From: Sphingomonas_L flavalba_A
Lineage (GTDB): Bacteria; Pseudomonadota; Alphaproteobacteria; Sphingomonadales; Sphingomonadaceae
Direction of reading: 5' to 3'
Length of the DNA stretch: 64,000 nucleotides
Assembly: GCF_047553045.1 (NCBI RefSeq)
Contig: NZ_CP180208.1
Coordinates: 806,001-870,000, forward strand
The translations under genes and the position numbers were made by a program. Below are positions 8,155 through 16,543 of this stretch, piece after piece. Numbering within the stretch: position 1 is the stretch's first letter; each line of letters starts with the position of its first letter. Under the pieces are notes generated by a model, which did no database searches, had not been told where the DNA came from, and was given only the letters and a program-made list of their open reading frames with translations.

Positions 8155-8769
8155 CTATCCCGCCATCGCCGCGTCATCCAGCGCACTGGCGCGCAGATGC
8201 GCCGGTCGCTCCGCCAGCCGCGCCGCATAGGCGACGAACGCATCGCGCTTCGGCATCGTGCCGAACTGCACACCCCACATCACCTGCGCGCCGACATAGA
8301 CGTCGGCGGCGGAAAAGCGGTCGCCGGCAATATAGGGGGCGGCGGTGATCGCCTGTTCCAGAACGTCCATCGCCAGTTCGTAATTGCCATACCCGGCCAG
8401 CCGGCCCTGTTCCGCCGTCGGGTCGAATTTCAGCGCGTGGTTGGTCACCGCCTGCTCGACCGGCCCGGCGGTGAAGAACAGCCAGCGGTAATAGGCGCCG
8501 CGCGCCGCGGGCGGCGGTGCCAGCCCGGCATCGGGAAACGCGTCCGCCAGATAGGCGCAGATTGCCGCGCATTCGGTGACGACGGTGGCGCCGTGGACCA
8601 GCGCCGGCACCTTGCCCATCGGGTTGATCGCCAGATAGGGCGCCTGCTTCATCGTCGATGCGTAATCGAGAATCTCGGCGCGATAGGGCGCGCCCACCTC
8701 CTCCAGCATCCAGCGGGCAATCCGGCCGCGCGACATCGGATTGGTATAGAGAATCAGTTCGTCGGCCAT
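8155..8769 (-). CDS. Glutathione S-transferase family protein
   Basis: 204 residues. The N-terminal thioredoxin-like domain (about 1-80) reads ILYTNPMSRGRIARWMLEEVGAPYRAEILDY...YLAINPMGKVPALVHG, then TECAAICAYLADAFPD, whose TE pair is the usual gamma-glutamyl binding site (S/T-E/D). The all-helical C-terminal domain follows. It resembles cytosolic beta-type bacterial GSTs that conjugate or reduce electrophiles using glutathione. The substrate is unknown. The gene is followed by the dienelactone-hydrolase family gene upstream on the same strand, 46 bp apart. Confidence 0.88.
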   Translation of the reverse strand: MADELILYTNPMSRGRIARWMLEEVGAPYRAEILDYASTMKQAPYLAINPMGKVPALVHGATVVTECAAICAYLADAFPDAGLAPPPAARGAYYRWLFFTAGPVEQAVTNHALKFDPTAEQGRLAGYGNYELAMDVLEQAITAAPYIAGDRFSAADVYVGAQVMWGVQFGTMPKRDAFVAYAARLAERPAHLRASALDDAAMAG

Positions 8770-8815
8770 CGTATCGCTCCGTCGGTTGTGGTCGTTTTGG
8801 AAACAGGCAAGCCGG

Positions 8816-9685
8816 TCAGCCGTTCAGCAGCCGGTCGAAGAAGGCGATCGTCCGGTCCCAGGCCAGCTTCGCTGCGTCGGCGTTGTAGCGTTCCGCCGAA
8901 CTGTCGTTGTTGAATGCGTGATGGACGCCGGGATAGTCGTGGACGATCACCGGCTTGCCCGCCGCCTTCAGCGCCTCGGCAAACGGATGGGCGGTCTGGG
9001 CGACGCGGCTGTCCAGCCCAGCCAGTTGCAGCATCAGCGGCACCTTGACCTTCGCCGCTTCCTCCGGCGCCGGGGCTGGGCCGTAATAGGACACGGCGGC
9101 TGCCAGGTTGTGCGCGCCGGCAACCGCCAGCCGATCGACCATCGCGCCGCCCCAGCAGAAGCCGACGACTCCGGCCTTGCGGTCGGCGGCGAAGCGGGTG
9201 AAGGCGGACTGGGCGTCGCGGGTGGTGACCGCGATGTCGAGCTTGCCGATCATCTCGCGGCCCTTGTCCTCGTCGGCCGGGGTGCCGCCATCCGGGGCGA
9301 GCAGGTCGACGCCGACGGCGGTATAGCCAGCCAGCGCCACCCGCCGCGCGATATCGCGGATATGCGGGGTCAGCCCGCGATTTTCGTGAATAACGACGAC
9401 CACCGCCTTGCCCGGTCCGGCGGCCGGATCGACGACATAGGCGCGCATCGCCCGCCCCGGTGCGCTGTCCCACTGGACCATGCCCGCCTTCAGCCGCTTG
9501 TCGTCTTCGGCGACGATCGCGGCGGCGGCCGGGTTGGCGGCGATCGCGGCGAGCAGCGTCTCCGCCGCGGCCGCGCTGCCGGCGAGCAGGGTCAGTTCGC
9601 GCATGAAGCGGCGGCGGTCGCGCCCTTCATGGGTGAAACGGTCGTAGAGGGCGATGGCGCGGGTGCGGATTTCGGACGGGTGCAT
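8816..9685 (-). CDS. Dienelactone hydrolase family protein
   Basis: 289 residues. After an N-terminal stretch with RRRFMRELTLLAGSAAAAE (a helical, possibly membrane-interacting segment), an alpha/beta-hydrolase core contains the dienelactone hydrolase triad: nucleophile Cys in VVGFCWGGAM, Asp in LQLAGLDSRV, and His in DYPGVHHAFNND. VIHENRGLTPHIRDIARRVA is the family oxyanion/Glu region. Members open lactones such as dienelactone in chlorocatechol breakdown, but many chromosomal copies have unknown substrates; no catechol genes are adjacent. It probably shares a transcript with the GST gene. Confidence 0.9.
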   Translation of the reverse strand: MHPSEIRTRAIALYDRFTHEGRDRRRFMRELTLLAGSAAAAETLLAAIAANPAAAAIVAEDDKRLKAGMVQWDSAPGRAMRAYVVDPAAGPGKAVVVVIHENRGLTPHIRDIARRVALAGYTAVGVDLLAPDGGTPADEDKGREMIGKLDIAVTTRDAQSAFTRFAADRKAGVVGFCWGGAMVDRLAVAGAHNLAAAVSYYGPAPAPEEAAKVKVPLMLQLAGLDSRVAQTAHPFAEALKAAGKPVIVHDYPGVHHAFNNDSSAERYNADAAKLAWDRTIAFFDRLLNG

Positions 9686-9864
9686 GGCGGGCCTCCATGA
9701 TCGGGCGATGCGCCCGAAGCCGTCATCGCCAGCGTGGCGAAGCCATCCCCGCCTCGCACGGGTTTCCGCGCGCCTCCGGTGCTTCGCCGCCTCGCCATTC
9801 CGGGCCGGGCAGGAGGATCGATCCTACCCCAATTTGCCGCCCGCCGAAACCGCGCCCGGTGCGG

Positions 9865-11928
9865 TTATTGCGCCGACGCCTGCCACTTCGGCTTGTTTCG
9901 GTACTGGTCGAACCAGGCGATGATCGCCGACGCCTTGGCAGCGGCCTGAGACGGGCGCGCGGCGATGCCGCCATGGCTGGCGCCCGGCACCTTGACCAGC
10001 GCCGTCGGCACGCCGCGCAGTTGCAGCGCGGTGTAATATTGCTCGGATTCGCTGACCGGGGTGCGGTAATCCTCGGCGCCGACGACGACCATTGTCGGCG
10101 TCTTGACGTTGCCGACCAGCGACAGCGGCGAGCGCGCCCAATAGCCCTGCGGGTCCTCCCAAGGGAATTTGTCGAACCAGTATTGGTGGTACATCGGCGC
10201 GCCGTCCGACGTCAGCGAGAAGCTGGCCCAGTCGATCACCGGCTTCTGGGTCACCGCCGCCTTGAACCGGTCGGTCTTGCCGACGATCCAGGCGGTCAGC
10301 ACCCCGCCGCCGGACCCGCCGGTGACGAACAGATTGTCGGTGTCGACATTGCCGGCGGCGATCGCCGCGTCGACCGCGCTCATCAGATCGCCGTAATCGT
10401 CACCGGGGTAGGCGTGGTGGATCAGGTTGGCGAATTCGGCGCCGTAGGAGGTCGATCCGCGCGGGTTGGTGTAGAGCACGATATAGCCGGCGGCGGCATA
10501 GAGCTGATAGTCGGTCGAAAAAGCCGGGGCGTAGGCGGCGAACGGCCCGCCGTGGATTTCCAGGATCAACGGATATTTACGCGCCGGGTCGAAATCGGGC
10601 GGCGTCACCATCCATGCGTCGATCCGGCGGCCGTCGGCGGCGGTGACCGCCAGCGGCTTGACCTGGCCCAGCGCCTTGCCGCCGAGCAGGTCGCGGTTGA
10701 GGCGGGTCAGCCGCCGTGCCTCGCCGCCCTTGCTGACCGAGACGTCGGCCGGGTTCAGCGCGTCGCCGGAGGTGAAGGCGACGCTGCCGTCGCGCGCGAC
10801 CGAGAAGCTGCCGCCGGTATAGGGCCGGTCGAGCGCCGATCCGCGCAGGCCGGTGGCGACCCTACGCATGCTGCCGTCCAGTCCGACGCGGGCGACCTTG
10901 GTTTCGGCATGATCGTCATAGACGACGAAAACCGCCTTTCCGTCCGCCGCCCAGGCGAGATTGTCGATGCTGCGGTCAAGAGTTCCGGTCAGCAGGCGGC
11001 TGCCGCTGCCGTCGCGGTTCATCACGTAGAGGCCGACATTCTGGTAGCCGAGATATGTGTCGTCGAAGCCGAGATAGGCGATCGAGCGCCCGTCCGGCGA
11101 CACGATTGGCGCGGCGTCCGGCCCGTCGCGGCTGGTCAGCGCCGTCAGCGCGCCGCTGGCGACGTCGAGCGCGTAGACTTCCGAATTGAGCGGCTTGCGC
11201 TCCCAGTCCTTGTGGCGGTTGGTGCTGAAATACAGGGTGGTGCCGTCCGGCGACCAGGATAGCGGGCCGCTGTCGTTCAGCGCGCCATAGGTCAGCTGGC
11301 GCGGGGCGCCGCCGTCCGCCGCGACGACGAAGATATGGTCGAAGCCGGGCTTCAGATAGCCGGCACCGTCGGCTCGGTAGGTGAGGGCGGTGATCACCTC
11401 CAGCGGCGGCGCCCATTTCGCCCCCTCCGGCCTGGCCGGCGGCGTGCCGAATTTCGCCGCGTCGTCCGGCACGGCGGCGATATAGGCGATGCGGTTGCCG
11501 TCCGGCGCCCAGGCGATCGCGCTCGGGCTGTCGGGCAGGCCGGTGACACGGGCGGTGGCGCCGTTCGCCATCCAGCGCACGTAAAGCTGCGGTGCGCCGC
11601 CTTCCTCGGCGGAGACATAGGCCAGCCGTTTGCCGTCTGGCGACCAGCGCGGGCTCATATGGGCGCCGGGGCCGGCGACCAGCGGTATCTGCGTGCCGCT
11701 GCGGACATCGATCAGCCAGATCGTCGCGCGGGCGCGATCGGTCATCACGTCGTTGGACCGGCGGACATAGGCGATCTGGCTGCCGTCCGGACTGATCTGC
11801 GGGTCGGACGCCGCCTCCAGCGAAAACAGGTCGGCGCCCTGAAAAGTCCTGACCGGCCCTTCGGCGGGCGCGGCGAGGGCAGGCGACAGGGCAAGGGCGG
11901 CAAGCGGCAGCAAGGCGAAGCGGATCAT
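9865..11928 (-). CDS. S9-family (prolyl oligopeptidase-like) secreted peptidase
   Basis: 687 residues. A signal peptide (MIRFALLPLAALALSPALAA) is followed by a WD40-like beta-propeller (about 30-400) with repeated DPQISPDGSQIAYV, SPRWSPDGKRLAYVS and SWSPDGTTLYF blades. A C-terminal alpha/beta-hydrolase domain has nucleophile Ser in VTGGSGGGVLTAW, Asp in VVGAEDYRTP and His in PGASHGG. This is the S9 acyl-aminoacyl/dipeptidyl-peptidase type that trims short peptides in the periplasm. It stands alone, with an extra-genic stretch between it and the dienelactone hydrolase gene. Confidence 0.93.
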   Translation of the reverse strand: MIRFALLPLAALALSPALAAPAEGPVRTFQGADLFSLEAASDPQISPDGSQIAYVRRSNDVMTDRARATIWLIDVRSGTQIPLVAGPGAHMSPRWSPDGKRLAYVSAEEGGAPQLYVRWMANGATARVTGLPDSPSAIAWAPDGNRIAYIAAVPDDAAKFGTPPARPEGAKWAPPLEVITALTYRADGAGYLKPGFDHIFVVAADGGAPRQLTYGALNDSGPLSWSPDGTTLYFSTNRHKDWERKPLNSEVYALDVASGALTALTSRDGPDAAPIVSPDGRSIAYLGFDDTYLGYQNVGLYVMNRDGSGSRLLTGTLDRSIDNLAWAADGKAVFVVYDDHAETKVARVGLDGSMRRVATGLRGSALDRPYTGGSFSVARDGSVAFTSGDALNPADVSVSKGGEARRLTRLNRDLLGGKALGQVKPLAVTAADGRRIDAWMVTPPDFDPARKYPLILEIHGGPFAAYAPAFSTDYQLYAAAGYIVLYTNPRGSTSYGAEFANLIHHAYPGDDYGDLMSAVDAAIAAGNVDTDNLFVTGGSGGGVLTAWIVGKTDRFKAAVTQKPVIDWASFSLTSDGAPMYHQYWFDKFPWEDPQGYWARSPLSLVGNVKTPTMVVVGAEDYRTPVSESEQYYTALQLRGVPTALVKVPGASHGGIAARPSQAAAKASAIIAWFDQYRNKPKWQASAQ

Positions 11929-11993
11929 GGAAACCCCCTGAGGTCAGGGAAAGAAACTCTCCGCAATTCTAGGCATTTGGCAAGGGGTTGCGG

Positions 11994-12752
11994 TCAGCCG
12001 GCGGCGAGAAGGGCGCGGGTCCGGCCGATGGCGTCGCCGCCGACCGGGCCGTGGCCGGGAATGATCGTGCGGATATGGGGATAGCGGGCCGCCACGCGCT
12101 CCAGGCTGTCGCGCCACGCCGGTATGGAAGCGTCCGAAAGATTGCCGATACTGTCGGCCGCGGCGTCTTTCAGAAAGCAGCCACCGAACAGCAGGCGCTC
12201 ATCGGCGTCCCACAGCACGATATTGTCGGGGCTGTGACCGGCGCCCGGATAATAGCATTCCAGACCGAAGGCGGATTCGGCGAAGGGGTCCGGCAGTGCC
12301 TGTGCCGAATCCATTACGCCGTTCAGCAGGGCGCGGGTCAGCGCAAGCATGTGGACCGGTATTCCGGCGCGTTCGAGAACGGGCAGTGCCGCGGCGCGAT
12401 CGGCGTGAAAATGGGTGATGATGGCGCCCGAAGGTGTTTTGCCAAAGGATCGTTCGCACCATGCGATCAGCGCCTCACCCTGCGCGGGCGTCCAGCCGGG
12501 ATCGACAAGGGTGAACGTATCGCCATGGCGATGGACCAGGCCGTTGGCCGGGTAGATCACGCCGCCGTCGATCGGGGCAGTGGTGGTGAACAGCCAGTTG
12601 TGCCGGTCGATCTGCTTTATCCACAGATCGTCGGTAATCGCGGTCATGCCGGTCGTGCCAAGCGCGGATGCGGTCGGCGGGGCCGCGATCAGGCGGGCGG
12701 GAAGGGCCGCAATGGCCAGCCCGGCGACGCATATGCGACGGGACAGAAGCAT
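11994..12752 (-). CDS. bla: Subclass B1-type metallo-beta-lactamase
   Basis: 252 residues, the usual size of B1 enzymes. It has an N-terminal signal peptide (MLLSRRICVAGLAIAALPARL) and the full B1 zinc-ligand set: HFHADR (His116, His118, Asp120 in BBL numbering), GAGHSPDNIVLW (His196), LLFGGCFLKD (Cys221) and PGHGPVG (His263). The HSPDN plus GGC combination separates B1 from B3 and from glyoxalase II-like MBL proteins. Predicted to hydrolyse beta-lactams including carbapenems in the periplasm. It stands alone with no mobile element beside it, which suggests a resident chromosomal gene. Activity is inferred, not shown. Confidence 0.85.
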   Translation of the reverse strand: MLLSRRICVAGLAIAALPARLIAAPPTASALGTTGMTAITDDLWIKQIDRHNWLFTTTAPIDGGVIYPANGLVHRHGDTFTLVDPGWTPAQGEALIAWCERSFGKTPSGAIITHFHADRAAALPVLERAGIPVHMLALTRALLNGVMDSAQALPDPFAESAFGLECYYPGAGHSPDNIVLWDADERLLFGGCFLKDAAADSIGNLSDASIPAWRDSLERVAARYPHIRTIIPGHGPVGGDAIGRTRALLAAG

Positions 12753-12803
12753 CGTTATGCTATGGCACGGCGGCGCGCGCCGCGCGAGTTCGCTGTGACG
12801 GGC

Positions 12804-12837
12804 GGCGCCATGGCCCGGCGTACCGGGCCATGGCGCC
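12804..12837 (-). terminator. Perfect hairpin after clpA
   Basis: Fifteen-base perfect arms GGCGCCATGGCCCGG (12804-12818) and CCGGGCCATGGCGCC (12823-12837) enclose loop CGTA. It begins 4 nt after the clpA stop codon on the minus strand. There is no T-tract, so it may act with Rho or as an RNA-stabilising 3' hairpin. Confidence 0.6.
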
Positions 12838-12841
12838 TTGA

Positions 12842-15160
12842 TCAGGCTTTGACCTTGGTCTTGTCCGCGCCGCCCTTCTTGCGCGGTTTCTTGGGCGCGG
12901 CGGCGGTGATCTCGAAGGTCAGCGCCCCGTCCTTCAGGTGAACCTTGACCTCGCCGCCGTTGACAAGCTTGCCGAACAGCAATTCCTCGGCCAGCGGCTG
13001 CTTGATCTTCTCCTGGATCAGCCGGCCCATCGGCCGCGCGCCATACAGCTTGTCGTAGCCACGCTCGGTCAGCCAGCCCTTGGCCGCATCGTCCAGGGTG
13101 ATGTGGACATCGCGGTCGGCGAGCTGCAATTCGAGCTGAAGAATGAATTTTTCGACCACGCGCGAGACGACTTCCGGCGGAAGATAGCCAAACGGAACAA
13201 TGGCATCCAGCCGGTTCCTGAATTCCGGCGTGAACATCTTGCGCACCGCTTCCTCATCCTCGCCCTCGCGCGTGACGTTGCCGAAGCCGACCGCCTCGCG
13301 CGCCATGTCGGACGCGCCGGCATTGGTCGTCATGATCAGGATGACGTTGCGGAAATCGACGGTCTTGCCGTGGTGGTCGGTCAGTTTGCCGTTGTCCATC
13401 ACCTGCAACAGGATGTTGAACAGGTCCGGGTGCGCCTTCTCGATCTCGTCGAGCAGCAGCACCGAATGCGGTTGCTGGTCGACCGCGTCGGTCAGCAGCC
13501 CACCCTGATCATAGCCGACATAACCCGGCGGCGCGCCGATCAGCCGGCTGACCGAATGCCGCTCCATATATTCGCTCATGTCGAACCGCTGGAGCGGGAT
13601 GCCCATAATCGCGGCTAGCTGGCGCGCGACCTCGGTCTTGCCGACGCCGGTCGGGCCGGTGAACAGATAGTTGCCGATCGGCTTGTCCGGATCGCGCAGG
13701 CCGGCGCGGCTCAGCTTGATGGCGGAGGCCAGCTTCTCGATCGCGGCGTTCTGGCCGAAAACCACCCGTTTCAGGTCGGTTTCCAGGCTGGCCAGCGACT
13801 TCTTGTCGTCGCTCGACACCGATTTCGGCGGGATGCGCGCCATCGTCGCGATCACCGCCTCGATCTCCTTCGGGGTGATGACCTTCTTGCGCTTCGACGG
13901 GGCGACCAGCATCTGCATCGCGCCGACCTCGTCGATCACGTCGATCGCCTTGTCGGGCAGCTTGCGGTCGTTGATGTAGCGCGCCGACAGCTCGACCGCC
14001 GACTTGATCGCGTCGGCGGTGTATTTGACGCTGTGGTGGCTCTCGAACGCCTGGCGCAGGCCGGCGAGGATCTTCACCGTATCCTCGATCGACGGCTCGT
14101 TGACGTCGATCTTCTGGAACCGGCGGAGCAGCGCGCGGTCCTTCTCGAAATGGTTGCGGAATTCCTTGTAGGTGGTTGATCCGATGCAGCGGATCACCCC
14201 GCCGGACAGTGCCGGCTTCAGCAGGTTGGACGCATCCATCGCCCCGCCGGACGTGGCGCCGGCGCCGATCACCGTGTGGATCTCGTCGATGAACAGGATC
14301 GCATCGGGCAGCTTCTCCAGCTCCGACACAACCGCCTTCAGCCGCTCCTCGAAATCGCCGCGATAGCGGGTGCCGGCAAGCAGCGCGCCCATGTCGAGCG
14401 AATAGATCACCGCCGGCTTCAGCACGTCGGGCACGTCGCCCTCGACGATCTTGCGCGCCAGCCCCTCAGCGATCGCCGTCTTGCCGACGCCGGGGTCGCC
14501 GACATAGAGCGGGTTGTTCTTCGACCGGCGGCAGAGGATCTGCACCGTCCGGTCGACCTCGGCCGAACGGCCGATCAGCGGATCGACCTTTCCGTCCTTC
14601 GCCTTGGCGTTAAGATCGACGCAGAACTGCTTGAGCGCGCTCTCGTTTTTCTGCTTGCCATCGGTCTTGGTGGCCTTCTCCTCCTCGGCGCCCTTGACCT
14701 CGCGCGGCTCCGGCGGTTGGCCGCCCTTGCCGACGCCGTGGCTGATGTAGCTGACCGCATCGAGGCGGCTCATATCCTGCTGCTGCAGGAAATAGACGGC
14801 ATAGCTTTCGCGTTCGGAGAACAGGGCGACGAGCACGTTGCCTCCCGTCACCTCGTCGCGGCCGGACGACTGGACGTGGAGGATCGCGCGCTGGACGACC
14901 CGCTGGAAACCGGATGTCGGCGACGGATCGGTCTCGCCCTCGACGCGCAGCGCCTCCAGCTCGGTGTCGAGATAGGTCGTCACCTGGTCGCGCAATTCGT
15001 TCAAATCGACGCCGCATGCCACCATCACCTGTGCCGCGTCGGCATCGTCGATCAGCGCCAGCAGCAGGTGCTCCAGCGTCGCATATTCGTGGCGGCGGCC
15101 GGACGCCTGGGTAAGCGCCCGGTGCAGGGTGGCCTCTAGCGTTGGGGCAAAGGACGGCAT
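12842..15160 (-). CDS. clpA: ATP-dependent Clp protease ATP-binding subunit ClpA
   Basis: 772 residues. The N-domain (MPSFAPTLEATLHRALTQASGRRHEYATLEHLLLALIDD) binds adaptors. The first AAA+ module has Walker A GDPGVGKT and Walker B LFIDEIH. The second has Walker A GPTGVGKT and VLLLDEIEKAHPD. ClpA unfolds substrates and threads them into ClpP. The ATG at 15158-15160 is the correct start; upstream in-frame sequence (to 15364) is not ClpA-like. The C-terminal tail is Lys-rich. In many proteobacteria clpS lies directly upstream, but here the upstream genes are a DUF1192 protein and a divergent oxidoreductase. Confidence 0.97.
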   Translation of the reverse strand: MPSFAPTLEATLHRALTQASGRRHEYATLEHLLLALIDDADAAQVMVACGVDLNELRDQVTTYLDTELEALRVEGETDPSPTSGFQRVVQRAILHVQSSGRDEVTGGNVLVALFSERESYAVYFLQQQDMSRLDAVSYISHGVGKGGQPPEPREVKGAEEEKATKTDGKQKNESALKQFCVDLNAKAKDGKVDPLIGRSAEVDRTVQILCRRSKNNPLYVGDPGVGKTAIAEGLARKIVEGDVPDVLKPAVIYSLDMGALLAGTRYRGDFEERLKAVVSELEKLPDAILFIDEIHTVIGAGATSGGAMDASNLLKPALSGGVIRCIGSTTYKEFRNHFEKDRALLRRFQKIDVNEPSIEDTVKILAGLRQAFESHHSVKYTADAIKSAVELSARYINDRKLPDKAIDVIDEVGAMQMLVAPSKRKKVITPKEIEAVIATMARIPPKSVSSDDKKSLASLETDLKRVVFGQNAAIEKLASAIKLSRAGLRDPDKPIGNYLFTGPTGVGKTEVARQLAAIMGIPLQRFDMSEYMERHSVSRLIGAPPGYVGYDQGGLLTDAVDQQPHSVLLLDEIEKAHPDLFNILLQVMDNGKLTDHHGKTVDFRNVILIMTTNAGASDMAREAVGFGNVTREGEDEEAVRKMFTPEFRNRLDAIVPFGYLPPEVVSRVVEKFILQLELQLADRDVHITLDDAAKGWLTERGYDKLYGARPMGRLIQEKIKQPLAEELLFGKLVNGGEVKVHLKDGALTFEITAAAPKKPRKKGGADKTKVKA

Positions 15161-15248
15161 TCGGTTCACTCCAGTGGGCCGCCGGTTCGGTTCGGCCCGT
15201 TCTACACCTATGTCGGAAGGCGTGACGCTCGCATCAAGGCCGGCGGCT

Positions 15249-15446
15249 TCATTGCCTGAATAGCGCGTCCGCGCTTGCGCGGTGGTTAACCGCACCTTCC
15301 AGTTTGCCGCGCGTTCTGGCGATTTCCGCCTCCAGCGCGGAGATACGTTCCTGCAACTCTGCAACCGACAGCGGGTCCAGATCCTGCCGGGCGAGCAGCG
15401 CCAGCGGATCGGCGGAACGGGCGGGTGAAAAGTCGTCCATGTCCAT
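15249..15446 (-). CDS. DUF1192 family small protein
   Basis: 65 residues: an acidic N-terminus MDMDDFSP, a PLALLARQDLDPLSVAELQERISALEAEIARTRGKLEG core and a short tail. The DLDPLSVxELxERIxxLxxEIxR helix is typical of DUF1192, a small alphaproteobacterial coiled-coil protein of unknown function. Two starts are possible (15446 or 15440). It lies 88 bp upstream of clpA on the same strand and divergent from the quinone oxidoreductase; divergent pairing of DUF1192 with an MDR oxidoreductase is, from memory, common in alphaproteobacteria. Confidence 0.85.
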   Translation of the reverse strand: MDMDDFSPARSADPLALLARQDLDPLSVAELQERISALEAEIARTRGKLEGAVNHRASADALFRQ

Positions 15447-15514
15447 GCCGGGGAATGTTGACCCGATCCCCCGCCCTGTCAATAACGGCGCCGCCGCAAG
15501 ACAGGGGGGCAAAG

Positions 15515-16516
15515 ATGGTCTCGTCGACCGTAACCATGACCGCGATCGACCCGGCAGAGGCCGGCGGGCCAGAGGTGCTGCGCCCGGTCGAACGACCGGT
15601 GCCGTGCCCCGGCGCCGGTGAAGTGCTGATCCGTGTCGCCGCCGCCGGTGTCAACCGGCCAGACGTCATGCAGCGGCGCGGCCTTTACCCGCCACCGCCC
15701 GGCGCGCCGTCGATTCCGGGGCTGGAAGTCGCCGGCACCGTGGTCGCGCTTGGCGACGGCGTCGACGGCGTCAATCCCGGTGCCCGGGTCTGCGCGCTCG
15801 TCGCCGGTGGCGGCTATGCCGAATATGCGGTCGCGTCCGCCCGCCACTGCCTGCCGGTGCCGCCGGTCCTGACGATGGTCGAGGCGGCGGCGATGCCCGA
15901 AACCCTGTTCACCGTGTGGACCAACCTGTTCGAACGCGCCTATGCGGTCGACGGCGACGTCGTGCTGGTCCATGGCGGCACCAGCGGCATCGGCACAATG
16001 GCGATCCTGCTTGGCCGGCTGTTCGGGCTGACCGTTATCGTCACCGCCGGCAGTGCCGCGAAATGCGCCCGTGCGCTGGAAATCGGCGCCGCCCATGCGA
16101 TCAACTACCGCGAGACGGATTTCGTCGAGGCGGTGAAGGAACTGACCGGCGGGCGCGGGGTCAACGCCGTGCTCGACATGGTCGGCGGCGACTATGTCGC
16201 CCGCAACATCGCCTGTCTCGCGGCGGACGGCCGCCATGTCTCCATCGCCATCCAGCGCGGCGGCGAGGCGACGGTGCCGTTATGGGCGATCATGCGCCGC
16301 CGGCTGACCCTGACCGGCTCGACGCTCAGGCCGCGTTCAGGTGAGTTCAAGGCATTGGTGGCCGACGAGCTCCGCCGCGAGGTGTGGCCGCATGTCGAGG
16401 CTGGCCGGCTGAAGCCGGTCATCGATTCCACCTTCGCGCTGGCGGAGGCGGGTGCGGCCCATGCCCGGATGGAGAGCGGGGAACATGTCGGCAAAATCGT
16501 CCTTACCGTCGCGTAG
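15515..16516 (+). CDS. NAD(P)H-quinone oxidoreductase, zinc-independent MDR family (PIG3-like)
   Basis: 333 residues. The N-terminal GroES-like domain (AAAGVNRPDVMQRRGLYPPPPGAPSIPGLEVAGTV) and Rossmann domain (VLVHGGTSGIGTMAILLGRLFGLTVIVTAGSAAKC) match the PIG3/zeta-crystallin quinone oxidoreductase group. The zinc ligands of alcohol dehydrogenases are absent. It transfers electrons from NADPH to quinones. I chose ATG 15515 because ACAGGGGGGC lies just upstream; an ATG at 15536 is possible. It is divergent from the DUF1192 gene with a 68-bp shared promoter region. Confidence 0.9.
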   Translation: MVSSTVTMTAIDPAEAGGPEVLRPVERPVPCPGAGEVLIRVAAAGVNRPDVMQRRGLYPPPPGAPSIPGLEVAGTVVALGDGVDGVNPGARVCALVAGGGYAEYAVASARHCLPVPPVLTMVEAAAMPETLFTVWTNLFERAYAVDGDVVLVHGGTSGIGTMAILLGRLFGLTVIVTAGSAAKCARALEIGAAHAINYRETDFVEAVKELTGGRGVNAVLDMVGGDYVARNIACLAADGRHVSIAIQRGGEATVPLWAIMRRRLTLTGSTLRPRSGEFKALVADELRREVWPHVEAGRLKPVIDSTFALAEAGAAHARMESGEHVGKIVLTVA

Positions 16517-16543
16517 GGGCGACAGGGCGGAGTAGGGCGTTCA

